DNA of 64,000 nt from Novilysobacter antarcticus (GCF_019802285.1 NZ_JAIEUJ010000002.1:894601-958600), one strand, 5' to 3'; shown: positions 20,103 through 31,502, numbered from the stretch's first letter. The notes: generated from the letters alone by a model not told the origin. Made by a program: numbers and translations.

Positions 20103-20957
20103 TCAGGCGCCGCGCTTGAGTTTGATCAGCGCCGACGTGTCGCTTTCACCGTCACCCTGATCGACCAAGCGGCCATAGTCGGCCAGCGCAAGGTCCAGCG
20201 TGGACAGCTGGATCGACGCCTCGCGGGCGATATCGCGGACGATGCGCAGGTCCTTCAGCATGTGCGCGCTCTTGAAGCCGGGCGCGAACTCGCTGCGCAT
20301 CATCGTCGCGCCGCGTTTTTCCAGGAACCAGTTGCCGGCCGCGCCCGCCATCAGCGTGGGCAGCAAGCGCTCCGGATCCAGGCCGAGCTTCTCGCCCAGC
20401 GCCAGCCCTTCGCAGACCGCCTCGTTGATCCCCGCGACCAGCACCTGATTGACGGCCTTGGTGGCCTGGCCGGCACCGGTCGCGCCCATGTGGCTGATAC
20501 GGCTGGCATAGGCCTCCAGCACGGGCCGCACCTTCTCGAGTGCATCCGCGTCGCCGCCGGCCATCACCGAGAGCTTGCCGTTGCGCGCACCCTCCACTCC
20601 ACCCGACACGGGCGCGTCGACGAAGCCGATGCCGTGTTCGTGCAGCATGGTCGCCGCGCGCCGCGCCGTCTGCACCGAGACGGTGGAATGATCGACCACC
20701 ACAGCGCCGGGCTTGAGCACCTGCGCCAGTGCCTGGACGTTTTCCAGCACGTCGGCGTCCAGCGAGACGCACATCGCGACCACGTCGCAGTCGGCGAAGT
20801 TGTCGGCCGAACGCGCCGAACGCACCTCCAGTTCCTTGGCCAGTCCGTCGGCCTTGGACTGGGTGCGGTTGCCCACCACGGTCAACAGCCCGCGCGCGTG
20901 CAGGTAACGTGCCATCGGTGCACCCATCGCACCCAGGCCAATGAATCCGGTTTTCAT
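20103..20957 (-). CDS. NAD(P)-dependent beta-hydroxyacid dehydrogenase (3-hydroxyisobutyrate dehydrogenase family)
   Basis: The 284-residue enzyme has the N-terminal Rossmann fingerprint MKTGFIGLGAMGAPMARYL and the substrate-binding signature FVDAPVSGGVEGARNGKLSVM. The catalytic lysine lies in GAGQATKAVNQVLVAG. Members oxidise beta-hydroxyacids such as 3-hydroxyisobutyrate, tartronate semialdehyde or succinic semialdehyde; the substrate is not decidable here. I choose ATG 20957 because GAGGA lies just before it and the Rossmann motif starts at once. It follows speA on the same strand after 46 bp. Confidence 0.85.
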   Translation of the reverse strand: MKTGFIGLGAMGAPMARYLHARGLLTVVGNRTQSKADGLAKELEVRSARSADNFADCDVVAMCVSLDADVLENVQALAQVLKPGAVVVDHSTVSVQTARRAATMLHEHGIGFVDAPVSGGVEGARNGKLSVMAGGDADALEKVRPVLEAYASRISHMGATGAGQATKAVNQVLVAGINEAVCEGLALGEKLGLDPERLLPTLMAGAAGNWFLEKRGATMMRSEFAPGFKSAHMLKDLRIVRDIAREASIQLSTLDLALADYGRLVDQGDGESDTSALIKLKRGA

Positions 20958-21003
20958 GCAGTTCCTCGTGCCCATTGCAGGCGTTGGTTCAAGTGCCCGG
21001 CAA

Positions 21004-22893
21004 CTACGCCAGCGGCGCATCGCTGAGATAGGTATATCCGGTAAGCCCGGCTTCCAGCGCGGCATTCAACCGCTCCGCCTCATCGGCAGGAAGATCGGCG
21101 GCGTCGACCTTGGCCCGGTAGTTGGCGCGCAGGTCCTCCAGCCGGTAGCCGACATAGTCGAGCATCACATCGGTGGTGTCGCCGCGGCGCTGCTGGGTCA
21201 ATTGATACCCGTCGCCGTCGATCTGCACCGCCACCGCGTCGGTGTCGCCAAACAGGTTGTGGATGTCGCCGAGGATCTCCTGGTAGGCGCCGACCAGGAA
21301 AAACCCGAGCCGGTAACTCTCGCCCGGGTTGAGCGAGTGGATCGCCATCGAGGTGTCCAGGGTCTCGTTGCCGACGTAGGTATCGATCCGGCCGTCGGAG
21401 TCGCAGGTCAGGTCGGCGATCACGCCGCGACGCTGCGGCGCCTCGTCCAGGCGCTCGATCGGCATGATCGGGAACACCTGCTGGATCGCCCACACGTCGG
21501 GCATGGATTCGAACACGCTGAAGTTGACGAAATACTTGTCCACCAGCCGCTGGTTGAGCTCGTCCAGCACCGCCTGATGGCTCTTCTCGCCGGCGCTGAG
21601 GCGCTCACGCACGCCGTGGGCGATCAGGTAGAACAGGTCATCGATACGGGCCCGGTGGACCAGGTCGATCTGGCCCAGCGCGTAGGCGGTCAGTCCTTCG
21701 GTGTGGAAGTGCACCGCCTCATGGAACAGCTCGACCGCCGGCCGTGAATCCAGCTCGGCGTGGATCTCGCGCAGGTGGCGGATCATCGCCGGCTCATCGT
21801 CGTGCGCATCGGGCAGACGGCCTTCCGGCGCGGGCTCGACCTCGGAGACGTTGGCGATCAGCACCGCGTGGTGCGCGGTCATCGCGCGGCCGCATTCGGT
21901 GACAATCCGCGGCGGCGTCAGGCCGTGCTCGGCGCAGGCATCGGCCAGCGGCTGGACGATGCTGGACGCGTACTGCTGCACGCCGTAGTTGATCGAGTAA
22001 TAACTGCGCGAGCGGGTGCCTTCGTAATCGATCCCCAGCCCGCCGCCAACGTCCATGTAGCGCACGTTCGCGCCCAGCTTGGACAGCTCGACCAGATAGC
22101 GGGTCGCCTCGCGCATGCCGCTGGCGATGTCGCGCACGTTGGAGATCTGCGAACCCATATGGAAATGCAGCAGGCCCAGGCAATCGGTCATGCCCACCTC
22201 GCGCAGACTCTTCCACAGGTCCAGCACCTGGCGCGGGGTGAGCCCGAACTTGGCCTTGTCGCCGCCGCTGTTCTGCCATTTGCCCGCGCCGAGGCTCGCC
22301 AGTCGCATGCGCACGCCGATCCCCGGCTTGACCCCGAGCGCTTTCGACTCTTCCAACACCAGCGCCAGCTCGGAGGGCTTCTCGATGACGATGAAAGTCT
22401 CCATCCCCAGCTTGCGACCAATCAGCGCCAAGCGGATGTACTCGCGGTCCTTGTAACCGTTGCAGACGATCAGCCCACCCGGCCGGCTCAGCGCGAGCAC
22501 CGCCATCAGCTCCGGCTTGCTGCCCGCCTCGAGACCGAAGCCTTCACCGTGGTGCGAGGCCAGCGTGCCGGCCACGCCCTGGTGCTGGTTGACCTTGATC
22601 GGATAGACCGCGGTGTAGCCACCGGCGTAGTCGGCATCGGTCATCGCCTGCGCGAACGCTGCCTGCAACTTGCCCAGCCGGTGCCCGAGGATGTCCGGGA
22701 AGCGCACCAGCAAAGGCAGCTTGGCGCCGTTGGCGCGGGCCTGGTCGACCACCTCGGGCAGCGCCACCGCCGGACCGTCCGCCCCTGTCGGCCGTACAGT
22801 CACCCGACCCTGATCGTCGACGTCGAAATACCCCTCGCTCCAGCGCGGAACGGAGTAGGTCTTGCGGGCCTGATCAATCGACCAGTGGGACAT
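21004..22893 (-). CDS. speA: biosynthetic arginine decarboxylase
   Basis: SpeA converts arginine to agmatine, the entry to polyamine synthesis that bypasses ornithine. The 629-residue, PLP-dependent, alanine-racemase-fold enzyme begins MSHWSIDQARKTYSVPRWSEG, typical of SpeA. The PLP lysine is Lys100 in AVYPIKVNQHQGV. It also shows LGLLHFHMGSQISN and DVGGGLGIDYEGTRS. Length matches the biosynthetic enzyme (about 630). It is divergent from speE (spermidine synthase) across 214 bp, so both polyamine genes may share control sites. Confidence 0.96.
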   Translation of the reverse strand: MSHWSIDQARKTYSVPRWSEGYFDVDDQGRVTVRPTGADGPAVALPEVVDQARANGAKLPLLVRFPDILGHRLGKLQAAFAQAMTDADYAGGYTAVYPIKVNQHQGVAGTLASHHGEGFGLEAGSKPELMAVLALSRPGGLIVCNGYKDREYIRLALIGRKLGMETFIVIEKPSELALVLEESKALGVKPGIGVRMRLASLGAGKWQNSGGDKAKFGLTPRQVLDLWKSLREVGMTDCLGLLHFHMGSQISNVRDIASGMREATRYLVELSKLGANVRYMDVGGGLGIDYEGTRSRSYYSINYGVQQYASSIVQPLADACAEHGLTPPRIVTECGRAMTAHHAVLIANVSEVEPAPEGRLPDAHDDEPAMIRHLREIHAELDSRPAVELFHEAVHFHTEGLTAYALGQIDLVHRARIDDLFYLIAHGVRERLSAGEKSHQAVLDELNQRLVDKYFVNFSVFESMPDVWAIQQVFPIMPIERLDEAPQRRGVIADLTCDSDGRIDTYVGNETLDTSMAIHSLNPGESYRLGFFLVGAYQEILGDIHNLFGDTDAVAVQIDGDGYQLTQQRRGDTTDVMLDYVGYRLEDLRANYRAKVDAADLPADEAERLNAALEAGLTGYTYLSDAPLA

Positions 22894-23107
22894 CGGCAGC
22901 TACCGGCAGTGTGGGGGACGGGCATTCTATCGCCCCGGTGTGTGCGGCGTTGCGATGATCGAGGGCACAGGCAGCAGCCCCGCAATGCGTGCAGTGTTCG
23001 CGGCACCATGACCGGGCTTGGTTACACTTTGCAGCCTGCGACGCCCGACCGGGCCGCCTCCGATCCCGCCATCGCCGCGCGCGTTGGCCCCCACGCTGGA
23101 CAGACCC

Positions 23108-23959
23108 ATGACCCCCAAAACTTCCTGGCACTACGAGAATTTCGAACCCGCCGGCTCGGCGATCGGCTTTCGCATCACCCGCAAGCTGGACGAGGTGCAG
23201 TCGCCGTTCCAGAAGATCGAGATCTACGAGACCACCGACTGGGGCAACCTGATGCTGATCGACGGGGCGGTGATGCTGACCACCCGCGATAACTTCCTCT
23301 ACCACGAGATGATGTCGCATCCGGCGCTGTTCACCCACGCCAACCCCAAGCGTGTGGTGATCATCGGGGGCGGCGACTGCGGCACCCTGCGCGAGGTGCT
23401 CAAGCACCCCGGCGTGGAGCGCGCGGTGCAGTGCGATATCGACGAGCAGGTCACCCGGATGTCGGAGAAGTATTTCCCCGAACTGTGCGATTCCAACGCC
23501 GATCCTCGCGCCCAGCTGCTGTTCGACGACGGCATCGCCTACATGAAGAACTGCGAGCCCGGCAGCGTCGATGTGGTGATCGTCGACTCCACCGACCCGG
23601 TGGGTCCAGCCGAGGGCCTGTTCAACAAGTCCTTCTTTGAGTCCTGCTTCCGCGCGCTCAAGGACGACGGCATCCTGGTCCAGCAATCCGAATCACCGCT
23701 GGTGCTGCTCGATCTGATCAAGGCTATGCGTGCTGAGATGGGCAAGGCCGGCTTCACGTCGTTCCAGACCCTGCCCTTCCCGCAGCCGTGCTACCCCACT
23801 GGCTGGTGGAGCTGCACCCTGGCACGCAAGGGCCAGGGCTTCGATTTCCGTGAGGCCGATGCCCGGGCCAAGACCTTCGCCAGCAAGTACTACAGCGCCG
23901 ACATCCATCGCGGCGCGGCGACGTTGCCGCCGTTCGTGGCCGAAGCGCTGGGCGGGTAG
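23108..23959 (+). CDS. speE: spermidine synthase (polyamine aminopropyltransferase)
   Basis: SpeE transfers an aminopropyl group from decarboxylated SAM to putrescine. The 283-residue protein starts at ATG 23108. It has IIGGGDCGTLREVLKH (85-100), the nucleotide-binding motif, where the usual GGGDGG is GGGDCG, and VDSTDPVGPAEGLF (159-172) with the catalytic Asp. QPCYPTGWWS near the end is typical. The upstream extension of the frame overlaps the promoter region and is not conserved. A TACACT hexamer at 23023-23028 could be its -10. Together with divergent speA it marks a spermidine route through agmatine. Confidence 0.95.
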   Translation: MTPKTSWHYENFEPAGSAIGFRITRKLDEVQSPFQKIEIYETTDWGNLMLIDGAVMLTTRDNFLYHEMMSHPALFTHANPKRVVIIGGGDCGTLREVLKHPGVERAVQCDIDEQVTRMSEKYFPELCDSNADPRAQLLFDDGIAYMKNCEPGSVDVVIVDSTDPVGPAEGLFNKSFFESCFRALKDDGILVQQSESPLVLLDLIKAMRAEMGKAGFTSFQTLPFPQPCYPTGWWSCTLARKGQGFDFREADARAKTFASKYYSADIHRGAATLPPFVAEALGG

Positions 23960-23965
23960 ACCGCC

Positions 23966-25753
23966 TCAGTCCGTCGGCTCGGCCGACGGATCCTCGATCC
24001 CGCTGCGCTGGCCGGCAACCTCCAGGTCCGGCCACCGCCGCGGTATCAGCTTGAGTTCGCCGCGCCGCAATGCATCGGGCAAGGTGCGCGTGCCATCGTC
24101 GAACAGCACCAGCGGCGCGACGTCGCGCCAGACGGCATTGTCGAAGGCATGCACGCGGCAGTGGACCGTGTGGTCCACACCCAGGTGGCACAGCAACACA
24201 TCGCTCACGCCGTCACCATCAAGGTCGCGCACGATCGCGACGCACTCACTGCCCGGTTGGCCACAACCGGCCGAATCCAGATCGCCGGCCGCCATGGCGT
24301 CCCACCATCCGGCCCCCGGTTCGGGTCCGATCACCGGCACTGAACCGGGCAGCAGCGCAGCGCTGGCAGCGACATCGTCGCCGGCCCGGCGGTGCCCTCC
24401 CCAGGACGGATAGCGGGTGGTCTGCAGCAGCGCGCGCTCGATGCGCCCTGCCAGGTCTGGATTGGCCGTTACCTGCGGTGCCTGCGCCAATTCCTGCAGC
24501 GCCGCGTAGCCCGCGCGGCCGGAGCGGAAGCGCAGGTAGACGGTATCGAAGTCCTCCGCGCTGGTACGCCCGTCCAGCAAACGCTGGGCCTGGCTGGTGG
24601 CGGAGATACGTTGCGGATCCAGCACCGGCGAGTTGGCCAGCAGCACCAGCAGCAGGCCGGCCAGCGCGGCAGTCACGTTCACAGACTCGACGCGTGCCAG
24701 CCAGCGACCGCGCCGATCCAGCGCTGCCCAAGCGTAACCAAAGGCGTGCAGGGTGAGTATCGCCGCGGCGATCCCCGCCCAGATCCTCTCCACGCTCCAG
24801 CCGTACTGGCCGACACGCAGGCCCAGGGCCATCAGCGCCAACACCGCAAACACCGGCAGCACGACCAGCCCCGCGGCCGCCACCAGACGCAGCAGGCGCG
24901 GGTACGGCGCTGGCTCGTCACCGTCCTGGTACACCGCGTTGGCGAACACCACCATGGCCACGAGCAACGACATCAACACCGTGGCCGCCGACGCGGTGCC
25001 CCACAGCGGGGCCAAGCCGGTGAACGGCAGGGTCACCACGAACAGCACGGCGATGGCCGCCAGCAGCGGGAACAGGCCGGTGAAAATCGCGATCAGCAAC
25101 CGTCGCATCACCTGCACGGGGCGCGCCTGGCTGCGTCCGACCAGCACGCCCAGACCGCCGAACAGCCCGGTGGCCAGATACGCGAACGCGGTGTCGGTGA
25201 ATAGATCGGCGAAAAATTCCACGCCGATCAGCTTGAACAGCCCGGCCCACAGGCCCAGTACCGCCCAGCAGATTCCGGTGAAGACGCCGGCGACCAACAC
25301 GGTCAGCAGATTTTGCCAGGCGTGGGCGAACAGCTCCGGGTAGGGTGCGCTCCAGCGGCCGTGCGCCTGCCGGCATTGCAGGAATGGGCCAGCCACAAAC
25401 AGGGCCGCCGCCATGCTGATCGCGAACGGCGTCAGCACCGCCGAGGCCTCCAGCCCCGGCGCGCCGGTGGCTGCCCTCGCGGCCCAGGCACCCAGCGCGA
25501 GGAACACCAACCCAACCAATGTAGCGTTTTGCCAGAAGCGCGCGTCGTCCAGACGCTGGACCGACAAGGCCATTGCTGTGGGCACCGCCAGCACCAGCGT
25601 GTACCAGCACACACGGGTGCCCAGATCGCCGAGCAGCGGCCAGTCGCTGTCCACCCCGACCCAGACCACCCACAGCGCCAGCGCCTGCAGCAGCGCCAGC
25701 AGGACGATGAAACCCTGCACCTGGCGCGGCAACGGTTCCTCAGCGGGCGTCAT
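23966..25753 (-). CDS. DUF4153-domain polytopic membrane protein
   Basis: The product is 595 residues from ATG 25753. The first 410 residues contain about ten hydrophobic helices in the pattern of DUF4153 proteins, with blocks such as PYPELFAHAWQNLLTVLVAG and GVEFFADLFTDTAFAYLATG. A soluble C-terminal region (about 420-595) includes VAIVRDLDGDGVSDVLLCH, an FG-GAP/calcium-loop-like DxDxDG motif. Function unknown. The in-frame ATG at 25786 would overlap the PII gene by 17 bp, so I prefer 25753. It lies 16 bp downstream of the PII gene on the same strand. Confidence 0.78.
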   Translation of the reverse strand: MTPAEEPLPRQVQGFIVLLALLQALALWVVWVGVDSDWPLLGDLGTRVCWYTLVLAVPTAMALSVQRLDDARFWQNATLVGLVFLALGAWAARAATGAPGLEASAVLTPFAISMAAALFVAGPFLQCRQAHGRWSAPYPELFAHAWQNLLTVLVAGVFTGICWAVLGLWAGLFKLIGVEFFADLFTDTAFAYLATGLFGGLGVLVGRSQARPVQVMRRLLIAIFTGLFPLLAAIAVLFVVTLPFTGLAPLWGTASAATVLMSLLVAMVVFANAVYQDGDEPAPYPRLLRLVAAAGLVVLPVFAVLALMALGLRVGQYGWSVERIWAGIAAAILTLHAFGYAWAALDRRGRWLARVESVNVTAALAGLLLVLLANSPVLDPQRISATSQAQRLLDGRTSAEDFDTVYLRFRSGRAGYAALQELAQAPQVTANPDLAGRIERALLQTTRYPSWGGHRRAGDDVAASAALLPGSVPVIGPEPGAGWWDAMAAGDLDSAGCGQPGSECVAIVRDLDGDGVSDVLLCHLGVDHTVHCRVHAFDNAVWRDVAPLVLFDDGTRTLPDALRRGELKLIPRRWPDLEVAGQRSGIEDPSAEPTD

Positions 25754-25769
25754 CGCGCTGTCCGCACGC

Positions 25770-26584
<815 letters not shown>

Positions 26585-26593
26585 TCCGCCCCC

Positions 26594-28105
26594 ATGAACC
26601 TGGCACTCGTGCACAGCCGTGCGCGGTCGGGTATTCGTGCCGCTTCAGTCCGGGTGGAAGTGCATCTGGGCGGTGGCCTGCCGTCGATGTCGATCGTCGG
26701 ATTGCCGGAAACCGCGGTGCGCGAATCACGTGAACGCGTACGCGCCGCGATCCAGTGCGCCCAGTTCGAATTTCCGTCTCGGCGGATAACCGTCAACCTT
26801 GCCCCGGCGGACCTGCCAAAGGGCGGCGGCCGCTTCGACCTGCCGATCGCGCTGGGAATCCTCGCCGCCAGTGGGCAGATTCCGCTGGAAGCGCTGGGCG
26901 AGTACGAGTTTCTGGGTGAGCTGGGCCTGACCGGCGAGCTGCGCGCGGTCGATGCAGTACTGCCCGCGGCGCTGGCGGCCGCACAGGCCGGTCGCAAACT
27001 GGTGGTGCCACCCGCCAACGGGGCGGAGGCCGCCCTGGTCAGCCAGGTGGAAACCCGGACCGCGCGCACCTTGCTGGAGGTGTGCGCGATGCTGTCCGGG
27101 CACAAGTCGCTGCCGCGGGCCGAAGCCCCTGCGCTCGCCCGGAGCGCCGGCCCGGACCTGGCCGACGTGCGCGGTCAGGCGCACGCGAGGCGGGCGCTCG
27201 AGGTCGCGGCGGCGGGTGGGCATCATCTGCTGCTTGTAGGTCCGCCAGGGTGCGGCAAGACTTTGCTCGCCTCGCGGTTGCCCGGGCTGTTGCCGGCTGC
27301 CAGTGACGCCGAGGCGCTGGATTCGGCGGCCGTCGCCTCGCTGGGCGGGCGCGGGGTGGATGCCTCGCAGTGGCGCGAGCGGCCGTTTCGCGCGCCGCAC
27401 CACACCGCGAGTGCGGTCGCCCTGGTCGGCGGCGGTACCGAGCCCCGCCCGGGCGAGATATCCATGGCCCACAACGGCGTACTTTTCCTCGACGAGTTGC
27501 CCGAATGGAGCCGGCGCACGCTGGAGGTGCTGCGCGAGCCGCTGGAGTCGGGCAACGTCACCATCGCGCGTGCCGCCCGCAGTGTCGAGTTTCCCGCGCG
27601 CTTCCAGCTCGTTGCGGCGATGAACCCCTGTCCCTGCGGCTGGGCGGGCGATCCCAGCGGGCGCTGCCGCTGCAGCCCGGACATGATCCTGAACTACCGT
27701 GCGCGCGTCTCGGGGCCGCTGATGGACCGGATCGACCTGCACGTCGAGGTGCCGCGCCTGCCGCCATCCGAGCTGCGTCCCGATGCCGCGCCTGCCGAGG
27801 GCAGCGATACCGTGCGCGAGCGCGTGGTCGCCGCGCGCAAGCTGCAACTCGAGCGCGCCGGCAAGGCCAACGCCCACCTCAACCAGCCCGAGACCGGTGC
27901 GACATGCCGTCTGGCGGAGGCGGATTTTGCCCTTCTGGAGCGTGCAATCGACACGCTGCACCTGTCGGCGCGATCGATGCACCGGATCATGCGGGTCGCG
28001 CGGACGATCGCGGACCTCGCCGGCAGTCCGCAGATCGAGACCACGCACCTGAGCGAGGCAATTGGCTACCGCAGGGTCGACCGCGGGATGCCGGTGACGG
28101 CGTAA
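26594..28105 (+). CDS. comM: YifB/ComM-family AAA+ ATPase (Mg-chelatase-like)
   Basis: The 503-residue protein has an N-terminal Lon-protease-like domain with VEVHLGGGLPSMSIVGLPE (21-39). The AAA+ module has Walker A GPPGCGKT (216-223) and LFLDELPEW as Walker B. The C-terminal Mg-chelatase-type domain contains MNPCPCGWAGDPSGRCRC. ComM in Vibrio and Acinetobacter is a hexameric branch-migration helicase that helps integrate DNA during natural transformation; YifB is the E. coli orthologue. The comF homologue at 57.9 kb also belongs to the competence toolkit. Confidence 0.93.
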   Translation: MNLALVHSRARSGIRAASVRVEVHLGGGLPSMSIVGLPETAVRESRERVRAAIQCAQFEFPSRRITVNLAPADLPKGGGRFDLPIALGILAASGQIPLEALGEYEFLGELGLTGELRAVDAVLPAALAAAQAGRKLVVPPANGAEAALVSQVETRTARTLLEVCAMLSGHKSLPRAEAPALARSAGPDLADVRGQAHARRALEVAAAGGHHLLLVGPPGCGKTLLASRLPGLLPAASDAEALDSAAVASLGGRGVDASQWRERPFRAPHHTASAVALVGGGTEPRPGEISMAHNGVLFLDELPEWSRRTLEVLREPLESGNVTIARAARSVEFPARFQLVAAMNPCPCGWAGDPSGRCRCSPDMILNYRARVSGPLMDRIDLHVEVPRLPPSELRPDAAPAEGSDTVRERVVAARKLQLERAGKANAHLNQPETGATCRLAEADFALLERAIDTLHLSARSMHRIMRVARTIADLAGSPQIETTHLSEAIGYRRVDRGMPVTA

Positions 28106-28130
28106 ACCGGACGCCGTTGCAACCACCTAC

Positions 28131-28340
28131 TTACGTGATCTTCTCCAGCGCACTGCCCTTGTGGGCGGCGATGTGCTCGGTCTTGTCGCTCTTGATCTCG
28201 TACTGCGGCTCCTCCGCGCTGGCCCGGTGGGTGTGCCCCTTGTAGTCGAAATCGCGCTTGTGGACCTTGATGATCCTGCCGCTGACGTTGCCGGCCTCCG
28301 AGTTCCAACGCACGTGATCGCCAACCTTGAATTCCGCCAT
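28131..28340 (-). CDS. small Tudor-like hypervirulence-associated (DUF2945/HVA1) protein
   Basis: This 69-residue protein, MAEFKVGDHVRWNSEAGNVS onwards, carries the conserved GDxVxWNSExG motif of the DUF2945/HVA1 Tudor-like family. Lys/His-rich motifs EEPQYEIKSDKTEHIAAHKG and GSALEKI follow. Such proteins are small, basic and cytoplasmic, and of unknown function. GGAGG-type sequence precedes the ATG at 28340. It stands alone between comM (convergent) and aceA. Confidence 0.8.
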   Translation of the reverse strand: MAEFKVGDHVRWNSEAGNVSGRIIKVHKRDFDYKGHTHRASAEEPQYEIKSDKTEHIAAHKGSALEKIT

Positions 28341-28468
28341 GACACCCTCCTCTCCTCTGGCTTGAACAGGGGCGGGAAACGCCGTAGCGGATACTCCGGT
28401 GCGCGCAAGGAAAATGCCGCCCCTTCCCTGGGCAGCATCCTCGCGTGCGGATCATGACCGCGTCAGGG

Positions 28469-29764
28469 TCAGGCCAGAGCGGGCTCGGACTGGAACTGCT
28501 CTTCCTCGGTGGACCCGGTCAGCGCGGTGGTCGATGACTGTCCGCTCTGGATCACCTGGGTGACCGCATCGAAGTAGCCGGTGCCAACCTCGCGCTGGTG
28601 CTTGACCGCGGTGAAGCCTTCGCTGGCGGCGGCGAACTCGGCCTGCTGCAGCTCCACGAACGCACTCATCTGGCGCTGCGCGTAGCCGCGGGCCAGGTTG
28701 AACATGCCGTAGTTCAGTGCGTGGAAGCCGGCCAGGGTGATGAACTGGAACTTGTAGCCCATCTTGGCCAGGTCGATCTGGAAGCGGGCGATGGTCGCGT
28801 CGTCCAGATTGGCCTTCCAGTTGAAGCTGGGCGAGCAGTTGTAGGCCAGCAGCTTGCCGGGGAACTTGGCGTGGATCGCCTCGGCGAACTTGCGCGCAAA
28901 CTCCAGGTCCGGCTTGCCGGTCTCGCACCACACCAGGTCGGCGTAGGGAGCGTAGGCGAGACCGCGGCTGATCGCCTGATCGAGTCCCTTGCGGGTCTTG
29001 TAGAAGCCCTCGACCGTGCGCTCGCCGGTCACGAACGCCGCGTCGGTCGGGTCGATGTCGGACGTCAGCAGGTCGGCGGCCTCGGCGTCGGTGCGCGCAA
29101 CGATCAGCGTCGGCACGCCCATCACGTCGGCCGCCAGGCGTGCGGCGACCAGCTTCTCGATCGCCTCGCGGGTCGGCACCAGCACCTTGCCGCCCATGTG
29201 GCCGCACTTCTTCGCGCTGGCCAACTGGTCCTCGAAGTGCACACCGGCGGCGCCGGATTCAATCATGCCCTTCATCAGCTCAAAGGCGTTCAGAACGCCG
29301 CCGAAACCGGCCTCCGCATCGGCGACGATCGGCTGCAGAAAGTCGATATCGCCGCTGCCTTCGGCGCACTGGATCTGGTCGGCGCGCAGCAGCGTGTTGT
29401 TGATGCGCTTGACCACGGCCGGCACCGAGTCGGCCGGGTACAGCGACTGGTCGGGGTACATCTGGCCACCCAGGTTGGCGTCCGCGGCGACCTGCCAGCC
29501 GGAGAGGTAGATCGCCTTCAACCCGGCCTTGACCTGCTGCATGGCCTGGTTGCCGGTCAGTGCGCCCAGCGCATTGACGAAGTCCTCGCGCTGCAGCGAC
29601 TGCCACAGCTTGTCGGCACCCAGCCTGGCCAGGCTGTGTTCGACGGCAACAGTGCCGCGGAGCCGCACAACCTCCTCGGCCGAGTAGGGACGGGTGATGC
29701 CCTTCCAGCGGGGGTTGGTGTTCCAGTCGTCACGGATCTGATCAGCGGTGGGTTGAGTGCTCAT
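28469..29764 (-). CDS. aceA: isocitrate lyase
   Basis: AceA splits isocitrate into glyoxylate and succinate, the first reaction of the glyoxylate bypass used on acetate or fatty acids. The 431-residue protein holds the catalytic motif KKCGHMGGK (185-193, Cys187). It also has [22 protein letters not shown] and YNCSPSFNW. Length fits the E. coli-type enzyme. The start is ATG 29764 ([14 protein letters not shown]). It follows aceB by 55 bp on the same strand, in the order aceB-aceA. No aceK follows. Confidence 0.97.
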   Translation of the reverse strand: MSTQPTADQIRDDWNTNPRWKGITRPYSAEEVVRLRGTVAVEHSLARLGADKLWQSLQREDFVNALGALTGNQAMQQVKAGLKAIYLSGWQVAADANLGGQMYPDQSLYPADSVPAVVKRINNTLLRADQIQCAEGSGDIDFLQPIVADAEAGFGGVLNAFELMKGMIESGAAGVHFEDQLASAKKCGHMGGKVLVPTREAIEKLVAARLAADVMGVPTLIVARTDAEAADLLTSDIDPTDAAFVTGERTVEGFYKTRKGLDQAISRGLAYAPYADLVWCETGKPDLEFARKFAEAIHAKFPGKLLAYNCSPSFNWKANLDDATIARFQIDLAKMGYKFQFITLAGFHALNYGMFNLARGYAQRQMSAFVELQQAEFAAASEGFTAVKHQREVGTGYFDAVTQVIQSGQSSTTALTGSTEEEQFQSEPALA

Positions 29765-29819
29765 GGCGGTGTCCTGTGTGGGGTGACGTTTAGGGCGGAG
29801 CGGGAGAAAACAGTGGGCG

Positions 29820-31502
29820 TCAGTCGAGACGGCGGTAGGCGGGAATGGTGAGGAAATCCTCCAGCGTGTCGGCGTGGCAGAGGCGGTCGAGCATGCCGAT
29901 GGCCTCCTCGATCCGGCTGCCCCCGATGAGCTCGCGGCGATCGCCCAAGCGCGCCGGCAGGCCGATGAAGGCGCGCTCCAGCAGGGTGAAGTCGATCGGG
30001 GTGCCGTCGTCCAGCTGCGGCGGCTCGGCCTGGGGATCACCTGCGGCGATCGCCTGCTCCTGGCAGTGCAGCCACTGCCACAGCTGGGTGCGGGCGATCT
30101 CGGCGGTGGCCGCGTCCTCCATCAGCCAGTGGATCGGCACGCAGCCGTTGCCATCCAGCCAGGCGGCCAGGTAGCGAACGCAGACCTCGACATTGCCGTC
30201 GAAGCCGGCGCGGGTGATCGTGCCCAGCGGCGGCGTCAGCAGTTGGTCGCGCAACTGGCGCTCGGTGAAGGCCTGCACGTCCTCACGCAGCACGTGGTGC
30301 TGGTGGGCGCCGGGCATGCGCTCGTCGAAAATATCGCGGGCGATCGGGATCAGCGCCGGGTGGGCTACCCAGGTACCGTCGTGGCCGGCGGTGACCTCGC
30401 GCAGCTTGTCGGCGCGCACCTTGGCCATCGCCCGGTCGTTGGCCGCCGGGTCGTTGCTGATCGGGATCTGTGCGGCCATGCCACCCATGGCGTGGGCACC
30501 GCGGCGGTGGCAGGTGTGGATCAGCAACTCGGAATAGGCGCGCAGGAAAGGTTGGTCCATGCCGACCTGGCCACGTTCGGGCAGCACTCGGCCGGGGTGC
30601 GCGCGGAAGGTCTTGATGTAGCTGAAGATGTAATCCCAGCGCCCGCAGTTCAGACCGGCAATGCGGGTCTTGAGCGCGTGCAGGATCTCGTCCATCTGGA
30701 ACACGGCCGGCAGGGTCTCGATCAGCACGGTAACCTTGATCTGCCCTTCGGCCACGCCGAGCGCGCGCTCGACGTGATCGAGCACGTCGTTCCAAAGCGC
30801 CGCCTCCTCCATCGATTCCAGCTTGGGCAGGTAGAAATAAGGGCCGCGATCGCGCGCAGCCAGCGCGGCGGCGTTGTGGAAGGCGAACAGCCCCAGATCG
30901 AACAGGCTAGCGGACATGGGCTGGCCATCGACCTGCACGTGCTTCTCGTCCAGATGCCAGCCACGTGGCCGCACCAGCAGCACCGCCTGCTCGTCGGTGG
31001 GCTTCAGGGCGTAGTGCTTGCCGGGGGTGCCGTCGGCGCGCGCCGCGGCGTGGAACTCCAGCGTTCCGTCGACCGCACCGCGCATGGACTGCTGGCCTGC
31101 GATCAGGTTCTTCCAGGTCGGCGACGTGCTGTCCTCGAAATCGGCCATGAAACAGTTGGCACCCGAGTTCAGCGCGTTGATGACCATCTTCGCGTCCACC
31201 GGGCCGGTGATTTCGACCCGGCGGTCGCGCAGCGCGGCTGGCAGCGGGGCGACCTTCCAGTCGCTCTCGCGGATGCTGCGGGTGTCCTCGCGGAAGTCCG
31301 GCAGCCGGCCGTTGTCCACCCCCGCCTGCCGGATAACCCGTGCGGCCAGGCATCCCAGGCGACGCGCATCAAAACGCCGATGCAGTCCGGTCAGGAACTC
31401 CCTGGCCGAAGCGCTCAGCAGTTGCGCCTGATCGTCCGCGACGGCGCTGACGCTGAACCCTTGGGTGGCGGGTTCCGTCTCACGCTTCATTACTGCCGAC
31501 AT
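29820..31502 (-). CDS. aceB: malate synthase A
   Basis: AceB condenses glyoxylate with acetyl-CoA to give malate, completing the bypass. The product is 560 residues from ATG 31502. It shows [64 protein letters not shown] and the C-terminal catalytic region [17 protein letters not shown], all typical of isoform A. Length fits (about 530-560). ATG 31490 (MKRETEP) is a second in-frame start. The gene is divergent from a LysR regulator across 146 AT-rich base pairs containing a palindrome. Confidence 0.96.
   Translation of the reverse strand: MSAVMKRETEPATQGFSVSAVADDQAQLLSASAREFLTGLHRRFDARRLGCLAARVIRQAGVDNGRLPDFREDTRSIRESDWKVAPLPAALRDRRVEITGPVDAKMVINALNSGANCFMADFEDSTSPTWKNLIAGQQSMRGAVDGTLEFHAAARADGTPGKHYALKPTDEQAVLLVRPRGWHLDEKHVQVDGQPMSASLFDLGLFAFHNAAALAARDRGPYFYLPKLESMEEAALWNDVLDHVERALGVAEGQIKVTVLIETLPAVFQMDEILHALKTRIAGLNCGRWDYIFSYIKTFRAHPGRVLPERGQVGMDQPFLRAYSELLIHTCHRRGAHAMGGMAAQIPISNDPAANDRAMAKVRADKLREVTAGHDGTWVAHPALIPIARDIFDERMPGAHQHHVLREDVQAFTERQLRDQLLTPPLGTITRAGFDGNVEVCVRYLAAWLDGNGCVPIHWLMEDAATAEIARTQLWQWLHCQEQAIAAGDPQAEPPQLDDGTPIDFTLLERAFIGLPARLGDRRELIGGSRIEEAIGMLDRLCHADTLEDFLTIPAYRRLD

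Noticed and set aside
21760..23292. 510-codon plus-strand frame opposite speA
   Set aside because: Composition is a shadow of speA; no motif, and it runs into the speE gene in another frame.
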